Source: Clostridium sp.
GTDB taxonomy: Bacteria > Bacteroidota > Bacteroidia > Bacteroidales > Bacteroidaceae
Reading direction: 5' to 3'
Assembly (NCBI GenBank): GCA_023663705.1
Contig: JAMPGY010000017.1
Coordinates: forward strand, 1 to 53,146
DNA: 53,146 bases
Positions 1-9,484 of this stretch are shown one piece after another (within the stretch, counting starts at the first letter, position 1; every line of letters begins with the position of its first letter). The notes beneath the pieces are model-generated. The model saw only the letters and a program-made list of their open reading frames with translations, was not told where the DNA came from and did no database searches. Both the position numbers and the translations under genes were made by a program.

Positions 1-16
1 GTTGGTTAGTAACTTA

Positions 17-25
17 TATTTTTGC
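17..25 (+). promoter_or_regulatory. Possible -7 promoter element, target unclear
   Basis: TATTTTTGC matches the Bacteroides -7 consensus TAnnTTTG. The first 117 bases contain no convincing gene: the only forward frame here starts at a TTG, is 62 codons long and runs antisense into the comF-like gene. With no clear downstream gene, this may be a chance match in AT-rich DNA. Confidence 0.2.
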
Positions 26-117
26 CATTTTTTGTGTGACGAAGTCAGGAAAAAGGGGCTGATTGGATGGTATGCGGAGATTGTTTTCTTGAGTAAAAAG
101 TTTGTAAGGGTGGCATT

Positions 118-831
118 TTACAAATTCATGGTCTTTGCCAAAGTGAAGATGCTTATGCGTATGCCCGGACAAGCGGATCGGATGGCCTGACCGCAGGAGA
201 TGAGCGAGGCTCCGGTGGTCAGGACGTCGTCAATCAGAAGAATGTGTTTGCCGGTTAACGATTCGGGGTGTACGATCCGGAATATGTTTCTGACATTGTT
301 GTGTCGTTCCAATTTGCTCAGATGAGTTTGGGTGGGGGTGGCTATAGCCCGTATGATAGCTTTTGTCTCAACGGGAATTCCTGTAATGGCAGATACGCCT
401 CGGGCGATGTATTCGCTTTGGTTATAGCCGCGTTGTCGTTTGCGACGGGCGGAAAGAGGGAGAGGGACAAGCAGATCTACACCATCAAAAAAGCCCTTGT
501 GTGCTATTTGGTTACTCCAATAAATCCCCATATCATAGGCAACTTCGGGCATGTCCTGATATTTGAGTGCATGCAAAATGAAACGATATGCGGAGTCCCG
601 GTGGTAATAAAACATAGAGGTTCCTTTTTCTACGGGTAAAAATCCCCAAAAGGATCTGGTTACAATGTTGTCTTCGTAGGTTCGGGTATGCACATAGGGT
701 AGCTTCAGCAAGCAGCAGGCGCATACGTGTTTTTCACTCAGAGCCAGACGTCGGCCGCAGGTCAGACAGGTGCGTGGAAAGATGAAATCGCACACACTGT
801 CCCATGCTAATCGTATCTGATTATATATCAT
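118..831 (-). CDS. ComF-family phosphoribosyltransferase-like protein
   Basis: A ComF/GntX-type protein of 237 residues. Family members carry an N-terminal zinc-binding cysteine cluster and a C-terminal type I phosphoribosyltransferase fold. Some act in DNA uptake, but many have no proven role. An N-terminal CLTCGRR pair and a later CACC pair form the cysteine cluster. The stretch VPLPLSARRKRQRGYNQSE is the family signature, and LLIDDVLTTGASL is the PRPP-binding loop. An open frame extends 22 codons further upstream, but I place the start at 831 because that ATG overlaps the last codons of recX (ATGATATATAA), the usual translational-coupling arrangement. It is third in a prmC-recX-comF run. 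Exact function is unknown. Confidence 0.85.
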   Translation of the reverse strand: MIYNQIRLAWDSVCDFIFPRTCLTCGRRLALSEKHVCACCLLKLPYVHTRTYEDNIVTRSFWGFLPVEKGTSMFYYHRDSAYRFILHALKYQDMPEVAYDMGIYWSNQIAHKGFFDGVDLLVPLPLSARRKRQRGYNQSEYIARGVSAITGIPVETKAIIRAIATPTQTHLSKLERHNNVRNIFRIVHPESLTGKHILLIDDVLTTGASLISCGQAIRSACPGIRISIFTLAKTMNL

Positions 832-1306
832 CGCAGTGGTCGCATTCCGGCAGGAAGCGGGATATATAAGCGGTTTCAAACCCTCGTTCCAAGGCAAATC
901 TCATCAGTTTGCCGTTCCGTTCGTAGGCGGTGCCGGCTTTGATCTCTTTGTTTTTGGCTGTCAGCAGTTTTTTTAGGGTCTCTTCGTATTGTTCAACCGG
1001 AATCTGTTGCAAGGCATCGGCAATGGCTTGCATCGGCAGGTGTTTTATCCGCAGGGCCTCTTGGATTTTTCGTCGTCCCCATTTATTGTAATGAAACTTG
1101 TCGTGCACAAAGGCTCGGCAATATCGTTCTTCATTGATGAAGCCGTCGTCAATCAATTGGTTCAGAATGGTGTCGCACTCCTGCTCATCCAGTCCCCATT
1201 TGCGGAGTTTCTGTCGGATGTCCATGGGGCAGCATTCGGAAGCGGAACAAAGGGCGGCTGCCTTGTTGAAAGCGTCCTGTGTATTGGTTTCTTTTAACGT
1301 GTGCAT
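821..1306 (-). CDS. recX: RecX family regulatory protein
   Basis: A 161-residue RecX-like protein. In characterised bacteria RecX binds RecA filaments and modulates recombination and the SOS response. The helical repeats typical of the family are visible: an LRKWGLDEQECDTILNQL segment, then GFINEERYCRAFVHDKF (the F-I-D/N-E-x-R-Y/F signature), and a KWGRRKIQEALR segment. The length is normal. Its start overlaps the end of prmC by 13 bases and its end overlaps the comF-like start, so the three genes are probably co-transcribed and translationally coupled. No recA is in the window. The assignment rests on motif resemblance and is fairly secure. Confidence 0.85.
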   Translation of the reverse strand: MHTLKETNTQDAFNKAAALCSASECCPMDIRQKLRKWGLDEQECDTILNQLIDDGFINEERYCRAFVHDKFHYNKWGRRKIQEALRIKHLPMQAIADALQQIPVEQYEETLKKLLTAKNKEIKAGTAYERNGKLMRFALERGFETAYISRFLPECDHCDDI

Positions 1307-2169
1307 CGTATCATACGGTCATTGTTTCTAAAATCTTTTCGCAGTTCGGTGGTGTGGAAAGCGTATGTTTGCAACAGGCGGATTGTTTCCGCTCCATAGC
1401 GGCGGTTGATCTCGAAAAAGAGTTGTCCGTCTTTTTTGAGATGCGATTGCGCATACCGGGCAATTGAGCGGTAGAACAACAGAGGGTCGTTGTCCGGAAC
1501 AAACAAGGCGGTGGCAGGCTCGTAGTTGAGTACGTTTGCATGCATTTCCAAAGCCTCGGATTGACAGATATAGGGCGGGTTGCTGACGATGATGTCCCAT
1601 TGTGCCGTCGGGGATGCCAAGGGCGGCTCGTTCCAGCAGTCTGTGTTCAGAATGTCGCAGATGGACAAGGCTATGTCTACTTCCGCCAACCGGGCGTTTT
1701 CGCGGGCTATGTCCAATGCCTCCTTGCTGATGTCAATGCCGGTCACGTTGCTGTGAGGTAGGGCGGTAGCCAATGATACGGCTATACATCCGCTTCCGGT
1801 TCCGATGTCCAGAATATGGATGGGGGTTCGTGGTGCTTGGTCTACAATCCATCTCACCAATTCTTCGGTTTCCGGTCTCGGTATCAGGGCTCCGGGAATC
1901 GTTACCAGTTGTTTGCCACAAAATTCGGTTTGTTTCAGTATATATTGTACCGGTTCGTCTTTTAACAGTCGGGATATAATAGAATCCAACTCCTTTCGTT
2001 CTTCTTCTGTGAAGGGGCGGTCTTTACCCATGCAAAGATCCAGTCTGTTCATTCCAAAACGAACTTCCATTACCCAACGGGCCAAGGCTTGTGCTTCGGA
2101 ATCCGGATAGTGGGAGGATAATCTGTGATATGTGTGAAGATATTCTTTTTGCACGTAGAAAAGTAACAA
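1294..2169 (-). CDS. prmC: Peptide chain release factor N5-glutamine methyltransferase PrmC
   Basis: PrmC (HemK) methylates the glutamine of the GGQ motif in release factors RF1 and RF2, using S-adenosylmethionine, and so aids translation termination. The 291-residue protein has an N-terminal helical domain with the family signature PVQYIL, the substrate-loop region ending LIPRPETEELV, the SAM-binding glycine motif ILDIGTGSGCIAVSLA, and the catalytic NPPY at residues 197-200. It is the first gene of a coupled prmC-recX-comF run and is divergent from ribD. A -7 element (TAAATTTGC) lies just upstream at 2173-2181. Confidence 0.95.
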   Translation of the reverse strand: MLLFYVQKEYLHTYHRLSSHYPDSEAQALARWVMEVRFGMNRLDLCMGKDRPFTEEERKELDSIISRLLKDEPVQYILKQTEFCGKQLVTIPGALIPRPETEELVRWIVDQAPRTPIHILDIGTGSGCIAVSLATALPHSNVTGIDISKEALDIARENARLAEVDIALSICDILNTDCWNEPPLASPTAQWDIIVSNPPYICQSEALEMHANVLNYEPATALFVPDNDPLLFYRSIARYAQSHLKKDGQLFFEINRRYGAETIRLLQTYAFHTTELRKDFRNNDRMIRCTR

Positions 2170-2172
2170 TAT

Positions 2173-2181
2173 GCAAATTTA
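2173..2181 (-). promoter_or_regulatory. -7 promoter element for prmC-recX-comF
   Basis: Read on the minus strand, TAAATTTGC matches the Bacteroides TAnnTTTG consensus. It lies four bases upstream of the annotated prmC ATG, so either the transcript is nearly leaderless or a slightly later start is used. Confidence 0.5.
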
Positions 2182-2203
2182 AGTATTTATTTTTCGTCGG
2201 ACA

Positions 2204-3277
2204 ATGGAAATAGAAGAAAAATACATGAGACGCTGTATCCAGTTGGCTCGCAATGCCCGGTTGAGTGCATCTCCCAATCCTATGGTGGGAGCCGTGATGG
2301 TTTGTGAGGGGCGAATCATCGGCGAAGGGTATCATGTTCGCTGCGGAGAGTCACATGCGGAGGTAAACGCCATCGCGTCTGTTGAGGATAAGACGTTGCT
2401 TAAGCAGAGCACGTTGTATGTAAGTTTGGAGCCTTGTTCGCATTACGGCAAGACGCCCCCTTGTGCGGACCTGATTATTGAAAAGGGTATTCCGCGCGTG
2501 GTGGTTGGCTGTATCGACCCCTTTGCTTCGGTTTCCGGACGCGGTGTGCGCAAGTTGCAGGAGGCCGGTGTGGAGGTGGTTGTAGGTGTGTGCGAACAGG
2601 AATGTCTGGAGCTGAACAAGATGTTCTTCACGTATCATAAACACAAGCGGCCTTATGTAACCTTGAAGTGGGCGGAGAGTTTGGATGGCTACATCGACTA
2701 TCGTCGGTTGAAGTTGACGGACGGTGCCCCTGTGCGGTTGTCTACAGACTACACTCAGCAATTGGTGCACAAGCGCCGCACGGAACATCAGGCTATTTTG
2801 GTGGGACGAAGAACGGCCTTGATGGATAATCCCCGTCTGGACACGCGTTGCTGGCAGGAAAAGAAACCGTTACGCGTGGTTCTTGATTCGTTCGGTGCTC
2901 TGCCGCCCTATCTGCACGTGTTTGATGGAAGTGCCCCGACCTTGGTGTATGTCTGCAAGGGGATCAAGCCTTCGTATGCCGGTCGGTCGGGGGTGGAGTG
3001 CGCATATTGGGATGAGCCGGATCAGCCCGTCGAACGGATTGTGGAGGATCTGTATGCCAGAAATGTACAATCTCTCTTGGTAGAAGGCGGTTCGTTACTG
3101 TTGCAGGGATTTGTATGTTCCGATTGCTGGGATGAGGCTTTTGTGGAGCAAGCTCCTGTGAATTTGGGGTATGGTATACCTTCTCCTTGTCCGGAGGACG
3201 GAACTCCTATGCAAATAGAATCATGGGGATCTCGTTTCTATAAACATTACCGGAGATTGCAGGAGGATAAGGGATAG
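2204..3277 (+). CDS. ribD: Bifunctional riboflavin biosynthesis deaminase/reductase RibD
   Basis: RibD carries out two steps of riboflavin synthesis: deamination of the pyrimidine ring, then NADPH-dependent reduction of the ribosyl side chain. The N-terminal cytidine-deaminase-like half shows the zinc site H51-A52-E53 plus C78 and C87 in PCSHYGKTPPC. The C-terminal reductase half includes VTLKWAESLDGYI, the ILVGRRTALMDNPRL loop and LLVEGGSLLLQGF. The length (357 residues) is normal for a fused enzyme. An alternative start is Met8 (2225). It is divergent from prmC. A near-match to the -7 element (TATTTTTC at 2188-2195) is too close to the first ATG to be convincing. No other riboflavin genes are in the window. 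Confidence 0.95.
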   Translation: MEIEEKYMRRCIQLARNARLSASPNPMVGAVMVCEGRIIGEGYHVRCGESHAEVNAIASVEDKTLLKQSTLYVSLEPCSHYGKTPPCADLIIEKGIPRVVVGCIDPFASVSGRGVRKLQEAGVEVVVGVCEQECLELNKMFFTYHKHKRPYVTLKWAESLDGYIDYRRLKLTDGAPVRLSTDYTQQLVHKRRTEHQAILVGRRTALMDNPRLDTRCWQEKKPLRVVLDSFGALPPYLHVFDGSAPTLVYVCKGIKPSYAGRSGVECAYWDEPDQPVERIVEDLYARNVQSLLVEGGSLLLQGFVCSDCWDEAFVEQAPVNLGYGIPSPCPEDGTPMQIESWGSRFYKHYRRLQEDKG

Positions 3278-3354
3278 TGTCGCTTTTTGGGAAGTTTTAG
3301 CTATTATTTTGGATAATTCAGTGCATAACTCTTTCTGATTGTCAAAAAACTGAG

Positions 3355-3363
3355 TATTTTTGC
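3355..3363 (+). promoter_or_regulatory. -7 promoter element for the DUF6242-like lipoprotein run
   Basis: TATTTTTGC matches TAnnTTTG and lies 28 bases before the chosen ATG at 3391. A TTG at 3339-3341 is closer than the usual -33 spacing. This promoter could drive the lipoprotein and the downstream DUF6089-uppS-bamA-ompH genes. Confidence 0.55.
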
Positions 3364-3390
3364 ACCTTGTATATAAAGAATGCGGCATTT

Positions 3391-4764
3391 ATGAAGAAAG
3401 TCATATACCCCTTGTTGGCGGTGCTTGTGTGCTTGATCTCTTTGTGCTCTTGCAGCGAGGAGGAGATGATTTGGACCAATAATGATTGTTATATATCTAA
3501 TTTTAAGCTTGGTACGATTAGGCGTATATTGCATACAACGTCTTCTACGGGTGAGGACAGCACGTATGTGGCCTCTTATTCCGGGGCGTATTATTCCATG
3601 AATATCGATCAGGCCGCACTAACGATTATGAATAACGACTCCTTGCCCAAGGAAAGTGACGTGAGCCGCGTGCTGGTGACTATCTCGGGTGAGGGGGATG
3701 TGTTTTATCGGGAAGCTGATAATCCCGGTGCGTCCTGGTATCCCTATTCGTCTGCCGACTCCATTGATTTTTCCAAGCCGCAGACATTTCTCGTGATTTC
3801 ATCAGACGGAACGGCCAGTAAGGAATACACGGTGAAAATCAATGTTCATCAGCAGGAGGGGAATGAGTTCTCCTGGAACAAGATGGGCGATACGGATGTG
3901 TTGGAGCCTTTGACAGATATACGTTTGTTTGTTTGGAACAATCGCTTGTATGTTATCGGTCGGGATGGACAGCAGGTCTATCTGGCTGAAACCGGTTTGC
4001 AGGACGGACGTAATTGGGTCAGGAAGCAGACGGAAGGGTGTGAACGGGCGATTACACAGTCGTTGTGCGTATTGGACGACCGGTTGTTTCTGAGCACGGA
4101 GGACGGCGAGGTGCTATCTTCGGCGGATGGCGAGCATTGGACTGTCTGCGGCACAGGTGTTGATCGCCTGTTTGTTGCCGATGGAACTTTCCTGTATGCG
4201 GTCGCCTCCGGTACGATCTGCCGTTCGGTAGACGGACAGACATGGGAACCCGAGGAATTGGACGAAGAGGCGAGCTGGCTGCCTACACGCGATGTGGCCG
4301 GTGCTTATTTCACGCAACGTAACGGCAACGGCCGTGTGATGCTTGTCGGTAACCGGGACCGCGACATGTTTGCTGCCGACACGGCAGCTGTGGTATGGGG
4401 AAAGACAATCGTTCCCGCTGTGCCGGATAGTCGGTCATGGATATACTACGTCATGGCTCCGGATAATATATATGCCTGTCCGCAGTTGGCCAATCTCACG
4501 CTGTTGCACTATACGGATGTGCTGATCGCGTTGGGAGAGGCTTCGCTTGACGGGATTACCCACGAACCGTTGGATGCGTTCTACGTGAGTTCGGACAATG
4601 GAATCACTTGGCAGAAAGATGCGGTGTTGACTCCGCCCTCTTCACTGAAGGGGATTGCCGGAAGTGTGTCGGCTGTGGTTGATGACGAACAGTTCATTTG
4701 GTTGGTTTGCGGACGCCAGGTATGGAAGGGACGGCTCAACTCATTGGGCTTTGAGCAGAAGTGA
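3391..4764 (+). CDS. Surface-exposed lipoprotein, DUF6242-like beta-propeller
   Basis: A 457-residue lipoprotein of unknown function. The start at 3391 gives a proper signal peptide (MKKVIYPLLAVLVCLISLCSC). The frame is open eight codons further upstream, but that would precede the signal. After the lipidated cysteine comes Ser-Glu-Glu-Glu, matching the S(D/E)3 surface-export signal reported for Bacteroides, so the protein is probably on the cell surface. The body has repeated segments of the type DRLFLSTEDGEVLSSADGEH, YAVASGTICRSVDGQTW and FYVSSDNGITWQ, which resemble the blades of BNR/sialidase-like propellers. It precedes an outer-membrane barrel protein and uppS, the usual place of DUF6242 genes in Bacteroidales as I recall it. 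No catalytic residues are recognised. Confidence 0.8.
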   Translation: MKKVIYPLLAVLVCLISLCSCSEEEMIWTNNDCYISNFKLGTIRRILHTTSSTGEDSTYVASYSGAYYSMNIDQAALTIMNNDSLPKESDVSRVLVTISGEGDVFYREADNPGASWYPYSSADSIDFSKPQTFLVISSDGTASKEYTVKINVHQQEGNEFSWNKMGDTDVLEPLTDIRLFVWNNRLYVIGRDGQQVYLAETGLQDGRNWVRKQTEGCERAITQSLCVLDDRLFLSTEDGEVLSSADGEHWTVCGTGVDRLFVADGTFLYAVASGTICRSVDGQTWEPEELDEEASWLPTRDVAGAYFTQRNGNGRVMLVGNRDRDMFAADTAAVVWGKTIVPAVPDSRSWIYYVMAPDNIYACPQLANLTLLHYTDVLIALGEASLDGITHEPLDAFYVSSDNGITWQKDAVLTPPSSLKGIAGSVSAVVDDEQFIWLVCGRQVWKGRLNSLGFEQK

Positions 4765-4789
4765 GGTGGCTCTTGGAGATAAGTGAAAG

Positions 4790-5506
4790 ATGAAAAGAGG
4801 TCTGTTGCTCATAGGTTTTATCTTTTCCATCTGCTGTGTTCCGATAGAGGCGCAGGATTTGGAGTATAAGATGGAGATGGGTGGCGGATTCGGCGGATGT
4901 TTCTATTTGGGTGATGCCAACAGCAAGGCATACGCCAATTTGGGAGGAATGTTCACTCTGTTGGCTCGCTATAGATTCAACCCGCGGATGGTGATAAAGG
5001 CCAATTTGGCCATGGGGCATATTCATGGAGAGGGAGAAGATACGTTCTTTCCTCAGGATGCCTACAGCGGAACTGCCGCAGGCGGTCAAAGGGGAGTGTC
5101 GAGTTTCTCGCGTAACGTTTTCGACCTTGGTGCGCAGTTTGAGTTTAACTTCTGGGGCTATGGAACGGGGCAAGGTTATCGGGAAACCAAACGTCTCACT
5201 CCCTATTTGCTGGTGGGAATGGGCTTTACCTTTGCCCCCAAACCGGTAGAGACTGTGTTTGGATTCAATATACCGGTGGGAGCCGGCATAAAATATAAGT
5301 TGAAACCCCGTTTGAATGTCGGGTTGGAGTGGAGCATCCGTTTCACCACGACCGATAATCTTGACGTGTCGGGAGCAGACGGAGTGAAATTACGCGATCC
5401 GTATGGAATTGCAAGTTCAGGGTTTAAAAATAAGGATTGTTATTCATTTACCACGGTGTATCTGACTTACGACTTATTCCCTAAATATAGGAAATGTAAC
5501 AATTAG
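4790..5506 (+). CDS. Outer-membrane beta-barrel protein, DUF6089 family
   Basis: A 238-residue protein with a cleavable signal peptide ([22 protein letters not shown]) and alternating hydrophobic and polar strands typical of a small outer-membrane barrel. Examples are [51 protein letters not shown] and [11 protein letters not shown]. It resembles the DUF6089 family, conserved directly upstream of uppS and bamA in Bacteroidales. It lies 25 bases after the lipoprotein and 4 bases before uppS, implying one transcript. The position suggests an envelope role, but the molecular function is unknown. Confidence 0.85.
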   Translation: MKRGLLLIGFIFSICCVPIEAQDLEYKMEMGGGFGGCFYLGDANSKAYANLGGMFTLLARYRFNPRMVIKANLAMGHIHGEGEDTFFPQDAYSGTAAGGQRGVSSFSRNVFDLGAQFEFNFWGYGTGQGYRETKRLTPYLLVGMGFTFAPKPVETVFGFNIPVGAGIKYKLKPRLNVGLEWSIRFTTTDNLDVSGADGVKLRDPYGIASSGFKNKDCYSFTTVYLTYDLFPKYRKCNN

Positions 5507-5510
5507 TTCT

Positions 5511-6251
5511 ATGTCATATTACGATCAAATAGACTCCGAGCGCATGCCGGCCCACGTAGCAATCATCATGGACGGCAACGGCCGTTGGGCCAAAGCCAAG
5601 GGACTGCCCCGAACCGCCGGGCATCAGCAGGGTGTGGAAACCGTGAAACTCATCACGGAAGAAGCCGCGCGTTTGGGAATAAAATACCTCACGTTATATA
5701 CATTCTCCACAGAGAACTGGAACCGGCCGGCCGAGGAGGTTGCTGCTTTGATGGGACTTATTCTGGATAATCTGGAAGAGGAGATTTTCATGAAGAACAA
5801 TGTGGCGTTTCGTGTGATTGGTGATGTGGAGCGATTGCCCGATTCCATTCGGAAACGTCTGGATTCCTGTATAGCCCGCACGGCCTCCAATGATCGTATG
5901 ACGCTGGTTATTGCCTTGAGCTATTCTTCCCGTTGGGAACTCACACAGGCAACCCGGACGATAGCCCGCCGGGTGAGTGAGGGCGAATTGCGGACGGAAG
6001 ACATCACGGAAGAAACCGTGTCCGCTTGTCTCAATACCAGTTTCATGCCTGATCCGGATCTTCTGGTTCGCACAGGTGGGGAACTGCGCATCAGCAACTA
6101 TCTCTTGTGGCAGTGTGCTTATTCCGAACTGTATTTTTGTGACACTTTTTGGCCGGATTTCGATAAAGAGGCCTTGTGTAAAGCCATCGTGGATTTCCAG
6201 TCTCGTGAACGCCGTTTCGGCAAGACGAGTGAACAAGTGGCCGCCAAATGA
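5511..6251 (+). CDS. uppS: Isoprenyl (undecaprenyl diphosphate) synthase UppS
   Basis: A cis-prenyltransferase that extends farnesyl diphosphate with isopentenyl diphosphate to make undecaprenyl diphosphate, the lipid carrier for peptidoglycan and surface glycans. The signature [14 protein letters not shown] holds the catalytic aspartate D21. Later family motifs include [34 protein letters not shown] and [13 protein letters not shown]. The length (246 residues) is normal for the family. Its stop overlaps the bamA ATG (ATGA), so lipid-carrier synthesis and outer-membrane assembly genes are translationally coupled. Confidence 0.96.
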   Translation: MSYYDQIDSERMPAHVAIIMDGNGRWAKAKGLPRTAGHQQGVETVKLITEEAARLGIKYLTLYTFSTENWNRPAEEVAALMGLILDNLEEEIFMKNNVAFRVIGDVERLPDSIRKRLDSCIARTASNDRMTLVIALSYSSRWELTQATRTIARRVSEGELRTEDITEETVSACLNTSFMPDPDLLVRTGGELRISNYLLWQCAYSELYFCDTFWPDFDKEALCKAIVDFQSRERRFGKTSEQVAAK

Positions 6252-8890
6252 TTCGACGTATGAAATTGAAAACCATAATAAGTATGTTGGCGATCTTTGC
6301 CGGTGTTCAATCGGTAAAGGCTCAACTTATTCAAGAAGTAAAGGTTAAGCCCAATATCGAATATTCGCGTAATCCGCAGACTTATGTGATCGGCGGCTTG
6401 GCCGTGGAGGGGGTTAGCAACATTGAGGATTATCTGCTTATCGGTCTGTCTGGTTTGACGGTAGGACAGCAGGTGACGTTGCCCGGTGATGAAATCACGC
6501 AGGCTATACGCCGCTATTGGCGGAACGGTTTGTTCTCCAATGTGGCTATAGAGGTGGATAGCTTGGTGGGTGAGAAAGCTTATTTGCGTATCAAGTTGGC
6601 TCAGCGTCCGCGTGTGTCGCAAATCAACTATTCCGGTGTAAAGAAGAGCGAACGCGAGGATTTGGAGACCCGTATCGGACTGGTCAAGGACAATCAGGTG
6701 ACTCCGAACGCCATCGATCGTGCCATTACGTTGGCCAAGAAATATTTCGATGAAAAAGGATATAAGAATGCCGTAATCGAAATCGTGCAACGTGACGATG
6801 TGGGCAATCCGGGCAAACTGATTCTGGATGTCAATGTGGACAAGAAGAGCAAAGTGAAGGTTCACAGGATCACGCTTGAGGGCAATGAGGCGCTGTCTAC
6901 CAAACGTATCAAGGGAACTTTGCTACGCAATGGCGTCTTGTCCAAAACGCATGAGAAAGGCACGCCTGCGGCCTGGTTCCGTGCCAAGAAGTTTATTCCG
7001 GAGAAATATGCCGAGGACAAGCAGAAGCTGATTGATAAATATAACGAGTTGGGCTACCGTGATGCTTATATCGTGGAAGACAGCGTTTCCGTACATGACG
7101 AGAAAACAGTGGATATATATATAAAGGTGGAAGAGGGACGCAAATATTATATCCGCAACATGGAATGGGTGGGCAATACCATCTACAGCACAGATGTGCT
7201 TATGGACTTGCTTCGTATGAAGAAGGGCGATGTCTATAATCAGACATTACTGGCCAAGCGCTTGTCTACCGACGAGGATGCTATCGGTAATTTGTATTAC
7301 AACAACGGATATGTGTTTTATCGGTTGGATCCGGTGGAAGTGAATATCGTGGGCGACTCCATCGACCTGGAGATGCGTATCACCGAAGGACCTCAGGCTA
7401 CCATTAACCGTGTGAAGATTACCGGTAACGACCGTGTGTATGAGAATGTGGTGCGTCGTGAACTCCGCAATAAGCCCGGTGACTTGTTTAGCAAGGAAGC
7501 GTTGGAACGTTCTTACCGCGAGATAGCCTCCATGGGACATTTCGACCCCGAAGCCATTGACTATGATGTACAGCCTGATTTGGAGAACGGAACGGTAGAT
7601 CTGGGTTGGGGACTGACCTCTAAATCGAACGATCAGGTGGAGTTCTCATTAGGCTACGGACAGACGGGTGTGATCGGTAAGATCGGTTTGAAGTTCTCCA
7701 ATTTCTGTTTGGCCAACTTGTTCGATAAGGACGGTTTACGCCGAGGTATCATGCCGCAGGGAAATGGAGAGACCTTCTCCATCAGTGGTCAGACCAACGG
7801 ACGCTATTACCAGTCCTATAGCATCAACTACATGAATCCTTGGTTTGGAGGAAAACGTCCGAACTCATTGTCGTTCTCAGCGTTTTTCTCCAAACAGACG
7901 GATGTAAGCGACAACTACTACAATTCATCCTACTACAACAGTTATTACAACTATCTCTATGGTTACGGAACGAGCGGCTCCAATTACTATGAGAACTACT
8001 ATGACCCGGACAAATACGTCAAGATCTTCGGTTTTTCGTTGGGATGGGGTAAGCGTCTGCGTTGGCCGGACGACTATTTCACGCTGTCGGCCGATCTGTC
8101 CTATCAGCGATATATTCTGAAGGACTGGGAGTACTTCCTGATATCCAACGGTAGTTGTAACAATATCAGCCTAAATCTGACTCTGGGTCGTAATTCCACG
8201 GACAACCAGATATACCCCCGTCGGGGTTCGGAATTTATTCTGTCCGCATCGCTCACGCCCCCGTATTCGCTTTTCGATAAAAAGGCATACGGTGATTTGG
8301 CCAATGACCCCCGCAGTTCATCCTATCAGCGTGAGTTGCAGGATAAATACAAGTGGGTGGAATACCACAAGTGGAAATTCAAGAGCAGAACCTACATTGC
8401 CTTGGCCGGTGTCAGCAAATGTCCCGTGTTGATGGCACGTGTGGAAATGGGATTGTTGGGCTCTTACAACAAGCATAAGAAATCGCCTTTCGAGACATTT
8501 TATGTGGGTGGAGACGGTACTTCCGGTTATTCTTATAGTTACGCCACCGAGACCATCGGCCTGCGTGGTTACGACAACGGAGCACTTACCCCGAACGGGT
8601 ACACCGGCTATGCTTACAGCCGTTTCACGCTTGAACTCCGTTATCCGTTGATGCTCCAGGGATCAACCAACATCTATGCTTTGGCTTTTGCCGAAGGCGG
8701 TAATGCCTGGAACAATGTAAGGGACTTCAATCCGTTTGATATGAAGCGTTCGGTGGGTGCCGGTGTGCGTATCTTCCTTCCGATGGTGGGCTTATTGGGT
8801 ATTGACTGGGCATACGGCTTCGATAAAGTGTTTGGTAGTACGGCCTATGGAGGAAGTCAGTTCCATTTCATCCTTGGGCAAGAATTCTAA
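6248..8890 (+). CDS. bamA: Outer membrane protein assembly factor BamA
   Basis: BamA is the central subunit of the BAM complex that inserts beta-barrel proteins into the outer membrane. The 880-residue protein has a signal peptide (ending SVKAQ), POTRA domains over about residues 30-430 (repeats such as [13 protein letters not shown] and [20 protein letters not shown]), and a C-terminal 16-strand barrel region. The barrel holds the lid-loop sequence [12 protein letters not shown] and the closing strand [10 protein letters not shown]. Met5 (6260) is an alternative start. A barrel loop near residues 556-588 is extremely rich in Tyr, Asn and Ser. The gene is coupled to uppS upstream and followed after 20 bases by three Skp-like chaperone genes that serve the same pathway. 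Confidence 0.96.
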   Translation: MIRRMKLKTIISMLAIFAGVQSVKAQLIQEVKVKPNIEYSRNPQTYVIGGLAVEGVSNIEDYLLIGLSGLTVGQQVTLPGDEITQAIRRYWRNGLFSNVAIEVDSLVGEKAYLRIKLAQRPRVSQINYSGVKKSEREDLETRIGLVKDNQVTPNAIDRAITLAKKYFDEKGYKNAVIEIVQRDDVGNPGKLILDVNVDKKSKVKVHRITLEGNEALSTKRIKGTLLRNGVLSKTHEKGTPAAWFRAKKFIPEKYAEDKQKLIDKYNELGYRDAYIVEDSVSVHDEKTVDIYIKVEEGRKYYIRNMEWVGNTIYSTDVLMDLLRMKKGDVYNQTLLAKRLSTDEDAIGNLYYNNGYVFYRLDPVEVNIVGDSIDLEMRITEGPQATINRVKITGNDRVYENVVRRELRNKPGDLFSKEALERSYREIASMGHFDPEAIDYDVQPDLENGTVDLGWGLTSKSNDQVEFSLGYGQTGVIGKIGLKFSNFCLANLFDKDGLRRGIMPQGNGETFSISGQTNGRYYQSYSINYMNPWFGGKRPNSLSFSAFFSKQTDVSDNYYNSSYYNSYYNYLYGYGTSGSNYYENYYDPDKYVKIFGFSLGWGKRLRWPDDYFTLSADLSYQRYILKDWEYFLISNGSCNNISLNLTLGRNSTDNQIYPRRGSEFILSASLTPPYSLFDKKAYGDLANDPRSSSYQRELQDKYKWVEYHKWKFKSRTYIALAGVSKCPVLMARVEMGLLGSYNKHKKSPFETFYVGGDGTSGYSYSYATETIGLRGYDNGALTPNGYTGYAYSRFTLELRYPLMLQGSTNIYALAFAEGGNAWNNVRDFNPFDMKRSVGAGVRIFLPMVGLLGIDWAYGFDKVFGSTAYGGSQFHFILGQEF

Positions 8891-8910
8891 TTTTAAAACC
8901 TTGGCATAAT

Positions 8911-9426
8911 ATGAGAAGATTATTTATTTTGTGTAGCCTTTGGGTTGCATTCGGAGTGGGGGCATTCGCCCAGAAATTTGTGTTGGTGGACATGGAGTAT
9001 ATCCTGAAGAATATTCCGGCTTATGAGCGTGCAAACGAACAGCTGAACCAGGTGTCCAAGAAGTGGCAGGCTGAGGTGGAGGCACTTTCCACCGAGGCGC
9101 AGACCTTGTATAAGAACTATCAGAGCGAGGCTGTATTCCTGAGTGAGGAGCAGAAGACCCAGCGTGTGGACGCCGTGGTCAGCAAGGAGAAGGAAGCCAC
9201 GGAACTTAAGAAGAAATATTTTGGTCCGGAAGGAGAACTGTTCAAGAAACGTGAGAGTCTGATGGCTCCCATACAGGATGAGATATATAATGCGGTGAAG
9301 GATATCTGCGACAACAAGGGCTATTCGCTTGTGCTGGACAGAGCCTCGGATGCCGGTATTATCTTTGCCTCTCCCAAGATTGATATCAGCAACGAAGTTC
9401 TGACAAAATTAGGATATTCAAATTAA
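8911..9426 (+). CDS. Skp/OmpH-family periplasmic chaperone, copy 1
   Basis: A 171-residue OmpH/Skp-type protein. In Gram-negative bacteria Skp forms a trimer with long alpha-helical arms that hold unfolded outer-membrane proteins in the periplasm. Here a signal peptide ending VGAFAQ is followed by KFVLVDMEYILKNIPAYERA, a long charged helical hairpin (about residues 45-125), and the C-terminal core strand GYSLVLDRASDAGIIFASP. It lies 20 bases after bamA and is the first of three paralogues. Compared with the other two it has an extra KKKYFGPEGELFKKRESL segment at the hairpin turn. Confidence 0.92.
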   Translation: MRRLFILCSLWVAFGVGAFAQKFVLVDMEYILKNIPAYERANEQLNQVSKKWQAEVEALSTEAQTLYKNYQSEAVFLSEEQKTQRVDAVVSKEKEATELKKKYFGPEGELFKKRESLMAPIQDEIYNAVKDICDNKGYSLVLDRASDAGIIFASPKIDISNEVLTKLGYSN

Positions 9427-9432
9427 GCATTG

Positions 9433-9440
9433 TATATTTG
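9433..9440 (+). promoter_or_regulatory. Possible internal -7 promoter element before chaperone copy 2
   Basis: TATATTTG matches TAnnTTTG and lies in the 58-base gap between the first and second OmpH genes, 45 bases before the second ATG. It could give copies 2 and 3 expression independent of bamA. No clear -33 element was found. Confidence 0.4.
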
Positions 9441-9484
9441 TGGATATAAACAAGATTTAATCATCAAAAGAATAAGGATAAAAC

